Positions 1-11,360 of a stretch of 64,000 bases of DNA are shown here, in pieces. The translations under genes and the position numbers were made by a program. The notes below the pieces were generated by a model that did not search any database, had not been told where the DNA came from, and saw only the letters and a list, made by a program, of their open reading frames with translations. The first letter of the stretch is position 1, and each line of letters begins with the position of its first letter. Origin of the DNA: Eutreptiella sp. 'Long Island Sound 2002' (Eukaryota > Euglenozoa > Euglenophyceae > Eutreptiales > Eutreptiaceae); assembly GCA_964036045.1 (NCBI GenBank), contig OZ038378.1, positions 159,410,576 through 159,474,575 on the forward strand, in the 5' to 3' direction.

Positions 1-1423
1 GTTTTCCCCACCTGTTTCCACTTGGTCCCACTTGTCCCAATTTTTCCCAGTTTTCCGCACCTGTTGCCACTTGGTCCCACTTAGTCCCAATGTTTCCCAT
101 TTTTCCCACCTGTTTCCACTTAGTCCCACTTGTTTCCAATTTTTCCCACATTTCCCCGCCTGTTTCCACTTGGTCCCACTTAGTCCCAATTTTTCCCAGT
201 TTTCCCACCTGTTTCCACTTGGTCCCACTTAGTCCCAATTTTTCCCAGTTTTCCCCACCTGTTTCAACTTGGTCCCACTTAGTCCCAATGTTTCCCAGTT
301 TTCCCACCTGTTTCCACTTAGTCCCACTTGGCCCCAATTTTTCCCAGTTTTCCCCACCTGTTTCCACTTGGTACCACTTGTCTCAATTTCTCCCAGTTTT
401 CCCCACCTGTTTCCACTTGGTCCAACTTAGTCCCAATTTCCCCCAGTTTTCCCCACCTGTTTCCACTTGGTGCCAGTTTGTCCCAAATTTTCCCAGTTTT
501 CCCCCCCTGTTTCCACTTGGTCCCACTTAGTCCCAATTTTTCCCAGTTGTCGCCACCTGTTTCCACTTGGTCCCACTTAGTCCCAATTTTTCCCAATTTT
601 CCCCACCTGTTTCCACTTGGTCCCACTTAGTCCCAATTTTCCCCAGTTTTCCCCCCCTGTTTCCACTTGGTCCCACTTAGTCCAAATTTTCCCCAGTTTT
701 CCCCACACGTTTCCTTTTGGTCCCACTTGGTCCCAATTTTCCCCAGTTTTCCCCACCTGTTTCCACTTGGTGCCACTTGTCCCAATTTTCCCCAATTTTC
801 CCCACCTGTTTCCACTTGGTGCCACTTAGTCCCAATTTCTCCCAGTTTTACCCACCTGTTTCCACTTGGTCCCACTTAGTCTTTGTTTTTCCCAGTTTTC
901 CCCACCTGTTTCCACTTGGTCCCACTTAGTCCCAATTTTCCCAGGTTTTCCCCACCTGTTTCCACTTGGTCCCACTTGGTCGCAATTTTCCCCAGTTTTC
1001 CCCACCTGTTTCCACTTGGTCCCAGCTAGTCCGAATCTTTTCCAGTTTTCCCCACCTGTTTCCACTTGGTCCCACTTAGTCCCACTTTTTCTCAGTTTTC
1101 CCCACCTGTTTCCACTTAGTCCCACTTGGTCCCAATTTTTCCCAGTTTTCCCCACCTGTTTCCACTTGGTCCCACTTGTCCAAATTTTTCTCAGTTTTCC
1201 CCACCTGTTTCCACTTGGTCCCACTTAGTCCCAATGTTTCCCATTGTTCCCACCTGTTTCCACTTGGTCCCACTTGTTCCCAATGTTTCCCAGTTTTCCC
1301 CACCTGTTTCCACTTGGTCCCACTTGTCCCAATTTTTCCCAGTTTTCCCCACCTGTTTCCACTTGGTCCCACTTAGTCCCAAATTTCCCCCAGTTTTCCC
1401 CACCTGTTTCGACTTGGTCCCAC

Positions 1424-2516
1424 TTAGTCCCAATTTTTCCCAGTTTTCCCCACGTGCTTCCACTTGGTCCCACTTAGTCCCAATTTTCCCCAGTTTTCCC
1501 CACCTGTTTCCAATTGGTCCCACTTAGTCCCAATTTCCCCCAGTGTTCCCACCTGTTTCCAATTGGTCCCACTTAGTCCCAATTTTCCCCAGTTTTCCCC
1601 ACCTGTTTCCACTTGGTCCCACTTAGTCCCAATTTTTCCCAGTTTTCCCACCTGTTTCCACTTGGTCCCACTTAGTCCCAATTTTTCCCAGTTTTCCCCA
1701 CCTGTTTCCACTTGGTCCCACTTGGTCCCAATTTTTCCCAGTTTTCCCCACCTGTTTCCACTTGGTCCCACTTGTCCCAAATTTTCCCAGTTTTCCCCAC
1801 CTGTTTCCACTTGGTCCAACTTAGTCCCAATTTCCCCCAGTTTTCCCCACCTGTTTCAACTTGGTCCCACTTAGTCGCAATTTTTCCCAGTTTTCCTCAC
1901 CTATTTCCACTTGGCCCCACTTGGTCCCAATTTTCCCCAGTTTTCCCCACCTGTTTCCACTTGGTCCCAGCTAGTCCGAATCTTTTCTAGTTTTCCCCAC
2001 CTGTTTCCACTTGGTCCCACTTAGTCCCAATTTTTCCCAGTTTTCCCCACCTGTTTCCACTTGGTCCCACTTGTCCCAATTTTTCCCAGTTTTCCGCACA
2101 TGTTTCCACTTGGTCCAACTTAGTCCCAGTTTTTCCCAGTTTTCCCCACCTGTTTCCACTTGGTCCAACTTAGTCCCAATTTCCCCCAGTTTTCCCCACC
2201 TGTTTCGACTTGGTCCCACTTAGTCCCAATTTTTCCCAGTTTTCCCCACGTGCTTCCACTTGGTCCCAGTTAGTCCCAATTTTCCCCGGTTTTCCCCACC
2301 TGTTTCCAATTGGTCTCACTTAGTCCCAATTTTCCCCAGTTTTCCCACCTGTTTCCAATTGGTCCCACTTAGTCCCAATTTTCCCCAGTTTTCCCCACCT
2401 GTTTCCACTTGGTCCCACTTAGTCCCAATTTTTCCCAGTTTTCCCACCTGTTTCCACTTGGTCCCACTTAGTTCCAATTTTTCCCAGTTTTCCCCACCTG
2501 TTTCCACTTGGTCCCA
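1424..2516 (+). repeat. Duplication at 796-bp offset
   Basis: A run of several units near 1424-1720 recurs near 2220-2516. Both carry the same uncommon variants in the same order: CACGTG followed by CTTCC (1451 and 2247), then units with CCAATTGG in place of CCACTTGG, then a CCC-for-CCCC unit. The offset is 16 units less four bases, as expected from an in-register duplication with a few one-base losses. Confidence 0.75.
1593..1642 (+). repeat. Example of an exact consensus unit, five decamers
   Basis: This copy matches the consensus at all 50 positions and divides into D1 1593-1602, D2 1603-1612, D3 1613-1622, D4 1623-1632 and D5 1633-1642. Aligned with each other, the five decamers share T at position 2, CC at 7-8 and A at 9. 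Four of five share T at positions 1 and 5 and C at position 6. The ancestral decamer would be close to TTNGTCCCAC. The 50-bp unit therefore looks like an older five-fold amplification of a 10-bp motif that later diverged and was amplified as a block. Confidence 0.9.
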
Positions 2517-3020
2517 CTTAGTCCCAATTTTTCCCAGTTTTCCCCACCTGTTTCCACTTGGTCCCACTTCGTCCCAATTTTTCCCAGTTTTCCCCACCTG
2601 TTTCCTCTTGGTCCCACTTCGTCCCAATTTTTCACAGTTTTCCCCACCTGTTTCCACTTGGTCCCACTTAGTCCCAATGTTTCCCAGTTTTCCCACCTGT
2701 TTCCACTTGGTACCACTTAGTCCCAATTTTTCCCAGTTTTCCCCACCTGTTTCCACTTGGTCCCACTTAGTCCCAATTTTTCACAGTTTTCCCCACCTGT
2801 TTCCACTTGGTCCCACTTAGTCCCAATTTTTCCCAGTTTTCCCCACCTGTTTCCACCTGGTCCCACTTCGTCCCAATTTTTCCCAGTTTTCCCCACCTGT
2901 TTCCTCTTGGTCCCACTTCGTCCCAATTTTTCACAGTTTTCCCCACCTGTTTCCACTTGGTCCCACTTAGTCCCAATGTTTCCCAGTTTTCCCACCTGTT
3001 TCCACTTGGTCCCACTTAGT
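2420..3020 (+). repeat. 299-bp tandem duplication (six units)
   Basis: Two adjacent six-unit blocks share rare variants in the same order: CACTTCGTCCC, CCTCTTGG (2605 and 2904), TTCACAG, CCAATGTTTCCC and a CCC-for-CCCC unit. The offset is 299 bp. The variant content is close to identical, so this looks recent relative to the divergence of the units in general. Confidence 0.8.
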
Positions 3021-3079
3021 CCCAATTTTTCCCAGTTTTCCCCACATGTTTCCACTTGGTCCCACTTGGTCCCAATTAT

Positions 3080-3092
3080 TCTCAGTGGAAAC
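3080..3092. other. Left inversion junction
   Basis: Forward sequence ending TTCTCAG (to 3085) is joined directly to TGGAAACAGG (from 3086), the reverse-complement form. There is no inserted foreign sequence. At most two bases (AG) could be shared by both sides. The arms on either side are diverged inverted copies of each other, so a large hairpin can be drawn around this point. Confidence 0.9.
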
Positions 3093-3705
3093 AGGTGGGG
3101 AAAAGTGGGGAAAACAAAGACTAAGTGGGACCAAGTGGAAACAGGTGAGGAAAACTGGGAAAAATTGGGACTAAGTGGCACCAAGTGGAAACAGGTGGGG
3201 AAAACTGGGAAAAATTGGGACTAAGTGGCACCAAGTGGAAACATGTGGGGAAAACTGGGGAAAATTTGGACTAAGTGGGACCAAGTGGAAACAGGTGGGG
3301 AAAACTGGGAAAAATTGGGACTAAGTTGGACCAAGTGGAAACAGGTGGGGAAAACTGGGAAAATTTGGGACAAAGTGGCACCAAGTGGAAACAGGTGGGG
3401 AAAACTGGGGAAAACTGGGACTAAGTGGGACCAAGTGGAAACAGGTGGGGAAAACTGGGGGAAATTGGGACTAAGTTGGACCAAGTGGAAACAGGTGGGG
3501 AAAACTGGGAAAAATTGGGACCAAGTGGGACTAAGTGGAAACAGGTGGGAAAACTGGGAAACATTGGGACTAAGTGGGACCAAGTGGAAACAGGTGGGAA
3601 AACTGTGAAAAACTGGGACTAAGTGGGACCAAGTGGAAACAGGTGGGGAAAACTGGGGGAAATTGGGACTAAGTTGGACCAAGTGGAAACAGGTGGGGAA
3701 AACTG
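3086..3705 (-). repeat. Inverted block of the satellite, about 12.4 units
   Basis: Between these positions the + strand switches from the pyrimidine-rich to the purine-rich form of the unit (GGGGAAAACTGGG and so on), then switches back. In unit coordinates the left flank ends at base 50 and the right flank resumes at about base 18. The block, read in the other direction, runs from base 48 to base 19. Turning it back therefore restores the register, with about 3 bp repeated at each end. Its 620 bp equal 12 units plus 22 bp, less two single-base losses that are visible near 3547 and 3597. It carries the CTTTG marker variant (as AACAAAGAC near 3111-3120), so it derives from this array. It is the only orientation change I found. 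Confidence 0.93.
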
Positions 3706-3712
3706 ACACTTG
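3699..3712. other. Right inversion junction
   Basis: Reverse-form AAACTG (to 3705) is joined to forward ACACTTGG (from 3706). The A at 3706 fits neither side well and may be a filler base. No transposon end or target-site duplication of typical length is present. Confidence 0.88.
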
Positions 3713-5616
3713 GTCCCACTTAGTCCCAATTTTCCCAGGTTTTCCCCACCTGTTTCGACTTGGTCCAACTTAGTCCCAATTTTTCCTAGCTTTCCCCACC
3801 TGTTTCAACTTGGTCCCACTTAGTTGCAATTTTTCCCAGTTTTCCCCACCTGTTTCCACTTGGCCCCATTTGGTCCCAATTTTCCCCAGTTTTCCCCACC
3901 TGTTTCCACTTGGTCCCAGCTAGTCCGAATCTTTTCCAGTTTTCCCCACCTGTTTCCACTTGGTCCCACTTAGTCCCACTTTTTCTCAGTTTTCCCCACC
4001 TGTTTCCACTTGGTCCCACTTAGTCCCAATGTTTCCCAGTTTTCCCCACTTGTTACCACTTGGTCCCACTTAGTCCCAATTTTTCGCAGTATTCCAAACC
4101 TGTTTCCTCTTGGTCCCACTTAGTCCCAATTTTTCCCAGTTTTCCCCACCTGTTTTCCACTTGGTCCCGCTTAGTCCCAATTTTTCCCACTTTTCCCCGC
4201 CTTTTTCCACTTGGTCCCAGTTAGTCCAAATTTTCCCCAGTTTTTTCCACGTGCTTCCACTTGGTCCCACTTGGTCCCAATTTTCCCCAGTTTTCCTCAC
4301 CTGTCTCCACTTGGTCCCACTTGCCCCAATTTCCCCCAGTTTTCCCCACCTGTTTCCACTTGGTCCCACTTAGTCCCAATTTTCCCCAGTTTTCCCCACC
4401 TGTTTCCACTTGGTCCCACTTAGTCTTGATTTTTCCCAGCTTTCCCCACCTCTTCCCACTTGGTGCCACTTAGTCCCAATTTTTCCCAGTTTTCCCCACC
4501 TCTTTCCACTTGGTGCCACTTAGTCCCAATTTTCCCCAGTTTTCCCCACGTGCTTCCACTTGGTCCCACTTAGTCCCAATTTTTCCCAGTTTTCCCCACC
4601 TGTTTCCACTTGGTCCCACTTAGTCCCAATTTTTCCAAGCTTTCCCCACCTGTTTCCACTTGGTCCCACTTAGTCCCAATTTCCCCAGTTTTCCCCACCT
4701 GTTTCCACTTGGTCCCACTTGTCCCAATTTTCCCCAGTTTTCCCCACCTGTTTCCACTTGGTCCAACTTAGTCCCAATTTTTCCCAGTTTTCCCCACCTG
4801 TTTCCACTTGGTCCCACTCAGTCCCAATTTTCCCCAGTTTTCCCCACCTGTTTCCACTTGGTGCCACTTACTCCCAATTTTTCCCAGTTTTCCCCACCTG
4901 TTTCCACTTGGTGCCACTTAGTCCCAATTTTTCCCAGTTTCCCCACCTGTTTCCACTTGGTCCCACTTAGTGTTTGTTTTTCCCAGTTTTCCCCACCTGT
5001 TTCCACTTGGTCCGACTTAGTCCCAATTTCCCCAAATTTTCCCCACCTGTTTCCACTTGTTCCCAATTTGTCCCAATTTTTCCCACTTTTCCCCACCTGT
5101 TTCGACTTGGTCAAACTTAGTCCCAATTTTTCACAGCTTTCCCCACCTGTTTCAACTTGGTCCCACTTAGTCGCAATTTTTACCAGTTTTCCCCACCTGT
5201 TTCCACTTGGTCCCACTTGTTCCCAATTTTCCCCAGTTTTCCCTACCTGTTTCCACTTGGTCCCAGCTAGTCCGAATCTTGTCCAGTTTTCCCCACCTTT
5301 TTCCACTTGGTCCCACTTAGTCCCAATTTTTCTGAGTTTTCCCCACCTGTTTCCACTTGGTCCCACTTAGTCCCAATTTTTCCCAGTTTTGCCCACTTGT
5401 TGCCACTTGGTCCCACTTAGTCCCAATTTTTCGCGGTATTCCAAACGAGTTTCCACGTGGTCCCACTTAGTCCCAACTTTTCCCACTTTTCCCCACCTGT
5501 TTCCACTTGGTCCCGCTTAGTCTCAATTTTTTGAACTTTTCCCCGCCTGTTTCCACTTGGTCCCACTTAGTCCCAATTTTCCCCAGTTTTCCCCACCTGT
5601 TTCCACTTGGTCCCAC

Positions 5617-8210
5617 TTAGTCCCAATTTTCCCCACCTTTCCCCACCTCTTTCCACTTGGTGCCACTTAGTCCCAATTTTTCCCAGTTTTCCCCACCTGT
5701 TTCCACTTTGGTGCCACTTAGTCCCAATTTTTCCCAGTTTTCTCCACCTGTTTCCACTTGGTGCCACTTAGTCCCAATTTTCCCCAGTTTTCCCCACCTC
5801 TTTCCACTTGGTCCCACTTTGTCCCAATTTTTCCCTGGTTTCCCCACCTGTTTCCACTTGGTCCCACCTAGTCCCAATTTTCCCCAGTTTTCTCCACCTG
5901 TTTCCACTTGGTCCAAGTTAGTCCCAATTTTCCCAGTTTTCCCCACCTGTTTCGACTTGGTCCCACTTAGTCCCAATTTTTCCCAGTTTTCCCCACCTGT
6001 TTCCACTTGGTCCCGCTTAGTCCCAATTTTCCCCACTTTTCCCCGCCTGTTTCCACTTGGTGCCACTTAGTCCCAATTTTTCCCAGTTTTCCCCACCTCT
6101 TTCCACTTGGTGCCACTTAGTCCCAATTTTCCCCAGTTTTCCCCACCTGTTTCGACTTGGTCCCACTTGTCTCAATTTTCCCAGTTTTCCCCACCTGTTT
6201 CCACTTGGTCCAACTTAGTCCCAATTTTCCCCAGTTTTCCCCACCACCTGTTTCCACTTGGTCCCACTTAGTCCCAATTTTTCTCAGTTTTCCCCACCTG
6301 TTTCCACTTGGTCCCACTTAGTCCCAATTTCCCGAGTTTTCCCCACCTGTTGCCACTTGGTCCCACTTAGTCCCAATTTTTCGCAGTATTCCAAACCTGT
6401 TTCCACTTGGTCCCACTTAGTCCCAATTTTTCCCAGGTTTCCCCACCTGTATCCACTTGGTCCCGCTTAGTCCCAATTTCCCCCACTTTTCCCCGCCTGT
6501 TTCCACTTGGTCCCACTTAGTCCCAAATTTCCCAAGTTTTCCCCACCTGTTTCCACTTGGTCCAAGTTAGTCCCAATTTTTCCCAGTTTTCCCGACCTGT
6601 TTCGACTTGGTCCCACTTAGTCCCAATTTTTCCCAGTTTTCCCCACCTGTTTCCACTTGGTCCCACTTGGTCCCAATTTTCCCCAGTTTTCCCCACCTGT
6701 TTCCACTTGGTCCCACTTGGTCCCAATTTTTTCCACTTTTCCCCACCTGTTTCCACTTGGTCCCACTTAGTCCCAATTTCCCCCAGTTTTCCCCACCTGT
6801 TTCCACTTGGTCCCACTTAGTCCCAATTTTCCCCAGTTTTCCCCACCTCTTTCCACTTGGTGCCACTTAGTCCCAATTTTTCCCAGTTTTCCCCACCTCT
6901 TTCCACTTGGTGCCACTTAGTCCCAATTTTTCCCAGTTTTCCGCACCTGTTTCCACTTGGTCCCAGTTAGTCTTTGTTTTTACCAGTTTTTTCCACCTGT
7001 TTCCACTTGGTCCCACTTAGTCCCAATTTTACCAAGTCTTCCCCACCTGTTTCAACTTGGTCCCACTTAGTCCCAATTTTTCCAAGTTTTCCCCACTTGT
7101 TTCGACTTGGTCCAACTTAGTCCCAATTTTTCCCAGTTATCCCCACCTGTTTCAACATGCTCCCACTTAGTCGCAAATTTTCCCAATTTTCCCCACCTGT
7201 TGCCACTTGGTGCCACGTAGTCCCAATTTTTCCCAGTTTTCCCCACCTGTTTCCACTTGGTGCCATTTAGTCCCAATTTTTCCCAGTTTTCCCCACCTGT
7301 TTCCACTTGGTCCCACTTAGTCTTTGTTTTTCCCAGTTTTCCCCACCTGTTTCCACTTGGTCCCACTTAGTCCCAATTTTCCCAGGTTTTCCCCACCTGT
7401 TTCCCCTTGGTCCCACTTGGTCCCAATTTTCCCCAGTTTTCCCCACCTGTTTCCACTTGGTCCCACCTAGTCCAAATCTTTCCCAGTTTTCCCCACCTGT
7501 TTCCACTTGGTCCCACTTAGTCCCAATTTTTCTCACTTTTCCCCACCTGTTTCCACTTGGTCCCACTTAGTCCCAATTTTTCCCACTTTTCCCCACCTGT
7601 TGCCACTTGGTCCCACTTAGTCCCAATTTTTCCCAGTATTCCAAACCTGTTTCCACTTGGTCCCACTTAGTCCCAATTTTTCCCAGTTTTCCCCACCTGT
7701 TTTCACTTGGTCCCGCTCAGTCCCAATTTTTCCCAGTTGTCCCCACCTGTTTCCACTTGGTCCCACTTAGTCCCAATTTTCCCTAGTTTTCCCCACCTGC
7801 TTCCACTTGGTCCAAGTTAGTGCCAATTTTTCCCAATTTTCCCCACCTGTTTCGACTTGGTCCCACTTAGTGCCAATTTTTCCCGGTTTTCCCCACGTGC
7901 TTCCACTTGGTCCCAATGTTTCCCACTTTTCCCCGCCTGTTTCCACTTGGTCCAACTTAGTCCCAATTTTCCGCAGTTTTCCGCACCTGTTTGCACTTGG
8001 TCCCACTTAGTCCCAATTTTTCCCAGTTTTCCCCACCTGTTTCCACTTGGTCCCACTTGGTCCCAATTTTCCCCAGTTTTCCCCACCTGTTTCCACTTGG
8101 TCCCACTCAGTCCCAATTTTTCCCATTTTTCCCCACGTGTTTCCACTTGGTGCCACTTAGTCCCAATTTTTCCCAGTTTTCCCCACCTGTTTCCACTTGG
8201 TCCAACTTAG
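5617..8210 (+). repeat. Large duplicated block, copy 1
   Basis: This stretch matches 11361-13749 at an offset that moves from 5,495 bp (left part) to 5,587 bp (right part). Shared derived features include a 3-bp ACC duplication (6243 and 11738), a CTTTG-marker unit followed by TTTTACCAG with TTTTTTCC (near 6970 and 12457), and a shortened 40-bp unit (7907 and 13494). The change of offset by 92 bp means about two units were gained or lost in one copy since duplication. Confidence 0.75.
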
Positions 8211-8249
8211 TCCCAATTTCCCCCAGTTTTCCCCACCTGGTTCCACTTG

Positions 8250-10050
8250 GTCCCACTTAGTGCCAATTTTTTCCAGCTTTCCCCACCTGTTTCCACTTGG
8301 TCCCACTTAGTCCCAATTTTCCTCAGTTTTCTTCACCTGTTTCCACTTGGTCCAACTTAGTCCCAATTTTTCCCAGTTTTCCCACCTGTTTCCACTTGGT
8401 CCCACTTAGTCCCAATTTATCCAAGTTTTCCCCACCTGTTTCCACTTGGTCCAACTTAGTCCCAATGTTTCCCAGTTTTCCCCACCTGTTCCCACTTGGT
8501 CCCACTTAGTCCCACTTTTTCCCAGTTTTCCCCACCTGTTTCCACTTGGTGCCACTTAGTCCCAAATTTTGCCAGTTTTCCCCACCTGTTTCCACTTGGT
8601 CCCACTTAGTCCCAATTTTTCCCAGTTTTCCCCACCTGTTTCCACTTGGTCCCACTTAGTCCCAATTTTCCCCAGTTTTGCCCACGTGTTTCCACTTGGT
8701 CCCACTTAGTCCCAATTTCCCCCAGCTTTCCCCACCTGTTTCCACTTGGTCCCACTTGGTCCCAATTTTCGCCAGTTTTCCCCACCTGTTTCCACTTGGT
8801 CCCACCTAGTCCCAATTTTTCCCAGTTTTCCTCGCCTGTTTCCACTTGGTCCAAGTTCGTCCCAATTTTTCCCAGTTTTCCCCACCTGTTTCGACTTGGT
8901 CCCACTTAGTCCCAACTTTCCCCCGTTTTCCCCACCTGTTTCCACTTGGTCCCACTTGGTCCCAATTTTCCCCAGTTTTTCCCGAATCTTTCCACTTGAT
9001 CCCACTTGGTCCCAATTTTCCCCAGTTTTCCCCACCTGTTTCCACTTGGTCCCGCTTAGTCCCAATTTTTCCCGGTTTTCCCCACCTGTTTCCACTTGGT
9101 CCAACTTAGTCCCAATTTCCCCCAGTTTTCCCCACCTGTTTCCACTTGGTCCCACTTAGTGCCAATTTTTCCCAGCTTTCCCCACCTGTTTCCACTTGGT
9201 CCCACTTAGTCCCAATTTTTCCCAGTTTTCTTCACCTGTTTCCACTTGGTCCCACTTAGTCCCAATTTTTCCCAGTTTTCCCACCTGTTTCCACTTGGTC
9301 CCACTTAGTCCCAATTTGTCCAAGTTTTCCCCACCTGTTTCCACTTGGTCCAACTTAGTCCCAATTTTCCCCAGTTTTCCCCACCTGTTCCCACTTGGTC
9401 CCACTTAGTCCCACTTTTTCCCAGTTTTCCCCACCTGTTTCCACTTGGTGCCACTTAGTCCCAAATTTTGCCAGTTTTCCCCACCTGTTTCCACTTGGTC
9501 CCACTTAGTCCCAATTTTTCCCAGTTTTCCCCACCTGTTTCCACTTGGTCCCACTTAGTCCCAATTTTTCCCAGTTTTCCCCACGTGTTTCCACTTGGTC
9601 CCACTTAGTCCCAATTTCCCCCAGTTTTCCCCACCTGTTTCCACTTGGTCCCACTTGGTCCCAATTTTCGCCAGTTTTCCCCACCTGTTTCCACTTGGTC
9701 CCACCTAGTCCCAATTTTTCCCAGTTTTCCTCGCCTGTTTCCACTTGGTCCAAGTTCGTCCCAATTTTTCCCAGTTTTCCCCACCTGTTTCGACTTGGTC
9801 CCACTTAGTCCCAGTTTTCCCCTGTTTTCCCCACCTGTTTCCACTTGGTCCCACTTGGTCCCAATTTTCCCCGGTTTTCCCCACTTCCCAACCTGTTTCC
9901 ACTTGGTCCCGCTTAGTCCCAATTTTTCCCGGTTTTCCCCACCTGTTTCCACTTGGTCCCACTTAGTCCCATTTTTTCCAAGTTTTCCCCACCTGTTTCC
10001 ACTTGGTCCAACTTAGTCCCAATTTTCCCCAGTTTTCCCCACCGGTTCCC
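8250..10050 (+). repeat. 899-bp higher-order repeat, two tandem copies (locus 1)
   Basis: Rare variants recur at exactly 899 bp. They include TTCTTCACCTG (8330 and 9229), TTATCCAAG versus TTGTCCAAG, AAATTTTGCCAG, TTTTCGCCAG, and CCTCGCCTG followed by CCAAGTTCG (8830 and 9729). The period is 18 units less one base. The right end of copy 2 is altered: a stretch near 9870-9900 carries an 8-bp insertion and has lost units relative to copy 1. Confidence 0.85.
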
Positions 10051-10699
10051 ACTTGGTCTCACTTAGTCCCACTTTTTCCCAGTTTTCCCCACCTGTTTCC
10101 ACTTGGTGCCACTTAGTCCCAAATTCTGCCAGTTTTCCCCACCTGTTTCCACTTGGTCCCACTTAGTCCCAATTTTTCCCAGTTTTCCCCACCTGTTTCC
10201 ACTTGGTCCCACTTAGTCCCAATTTTTCCCAGTTTTCCCCACGTGTTTCCACTTGGTCCCACTTAGTCCCAATTTTTTCTAGTTTTCCCACCTGTTTCCA
10301 CTTGGTCCCACTTGGTCCCAATTTTTCCCAGTTTTCCCCACCTGTTTCCACTTGGTCCCACTTGTCTCAATTTTTCCCACTTTTTCCCCACCTGTTTCCA
10401 CTTGGTCCCACTTAGTCCCAATTTTTCTCAGTTTTCACCACCTGTTTCCACTTGGTCCCACTTTCTGCCAGCTTTTCCTAGTTCGCCCCACCGGTTTCCA
10501 CTTGGTCCCACTTAGTCCCAATTTTTCCCAGTATTCCCCACCTGTTTCCACTTGGTCCCACATAGTCCCAATTTTCCCCAGTTTTCCCCACCTGTTTCCA
10601 CTTGGTCTAAGTTAGTCCCATTTTTGCCAGTTTTGACCACCTGTTTCCACTTGGTCCCACTTAGTCCCAATTCTTCCCCAGTTTTCCCCACCTGTTTCC

Positions 10700-11110
10700 A
10701 CTTGGTCCCACTTAGTCCCAATTTTTCCCAGTTTTCCCCACATGTTTCCACTTGGTCCCACTTAGTCCCAATTTCCCCCAGTTTCCCCACCTGTTTCCAC
10801 TTGGTCCCACTTGGTCCCAATTTTCGCCAGTTTTCCCCACCTGTTTCCACTTGGTCCCACCTAGTCCCAATTTTTCCCAGTTTTCCTCGCCTGTTTCCAC
10901 TTGGTCCAAGTTCGTCCCAATTTTTCCCAGTTTTCCCCACCTGTTTCGACTTGGTCCCACTTAGTCCCAATTTTCCCCCGTTTTCCCCACCTGTTTCCAC
11001 TTGGTCCCACTTGGTCCCAATTTTCCCCAGTTTTTCCCACATCTTTCCACTTGATCCCACTTAGTCCCAATTTTCCCCATTTTTCTCCACCTGTTTCAAC
11101 TTGGTCCAAG
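10700..11110 (+). repeat. Further partial copies of the CCTCGCC segment
   Basis: The run TTTTCGCCAG, CACCTAGTCCC, CCTCGCCTG, CCAAGTTCG recurs here (CCTCGCC at 10885) and again at 15354, 16643 and 24800, each time with the same neighbours. A 250-bp local duplication follows: the CCAAGTTCG unit and the four after it are repeated around 11150-11340. The spacing between these copies is irregular, unlike the 899-bp pair. Confidence 0.65.
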
Positions 11111-11360
11111 TTAGTCCCAATTTTTCCCAGTTTTCCCCACCTGTTTCAACTTGGTCCAAGTTCGTCCCAATTTTTCCCAGTTTTCCCCACCTGTTTCGAC
11201 TTGGTCCCACTTAGTCCCAATTTTCCCCCGTTTTCCCCACCTGTTTCCACTTGGTCCCACTTGGTCCCAATTTTCCCCAGTTTTTCCCACCTCTTTCCAC
11301 TTGGTCCCACCTAGTCCCAATTTTCCCCATTTTTCTCCACCTGTTTCAACTTGGTCCAAG

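Noticed and set aside
3086-3705. Transposon insertion as the cause of the strand switch
   Set aside because: The block is made only of the same satellite, with no terminal repeats, no typical target duplication and a restored unit register.
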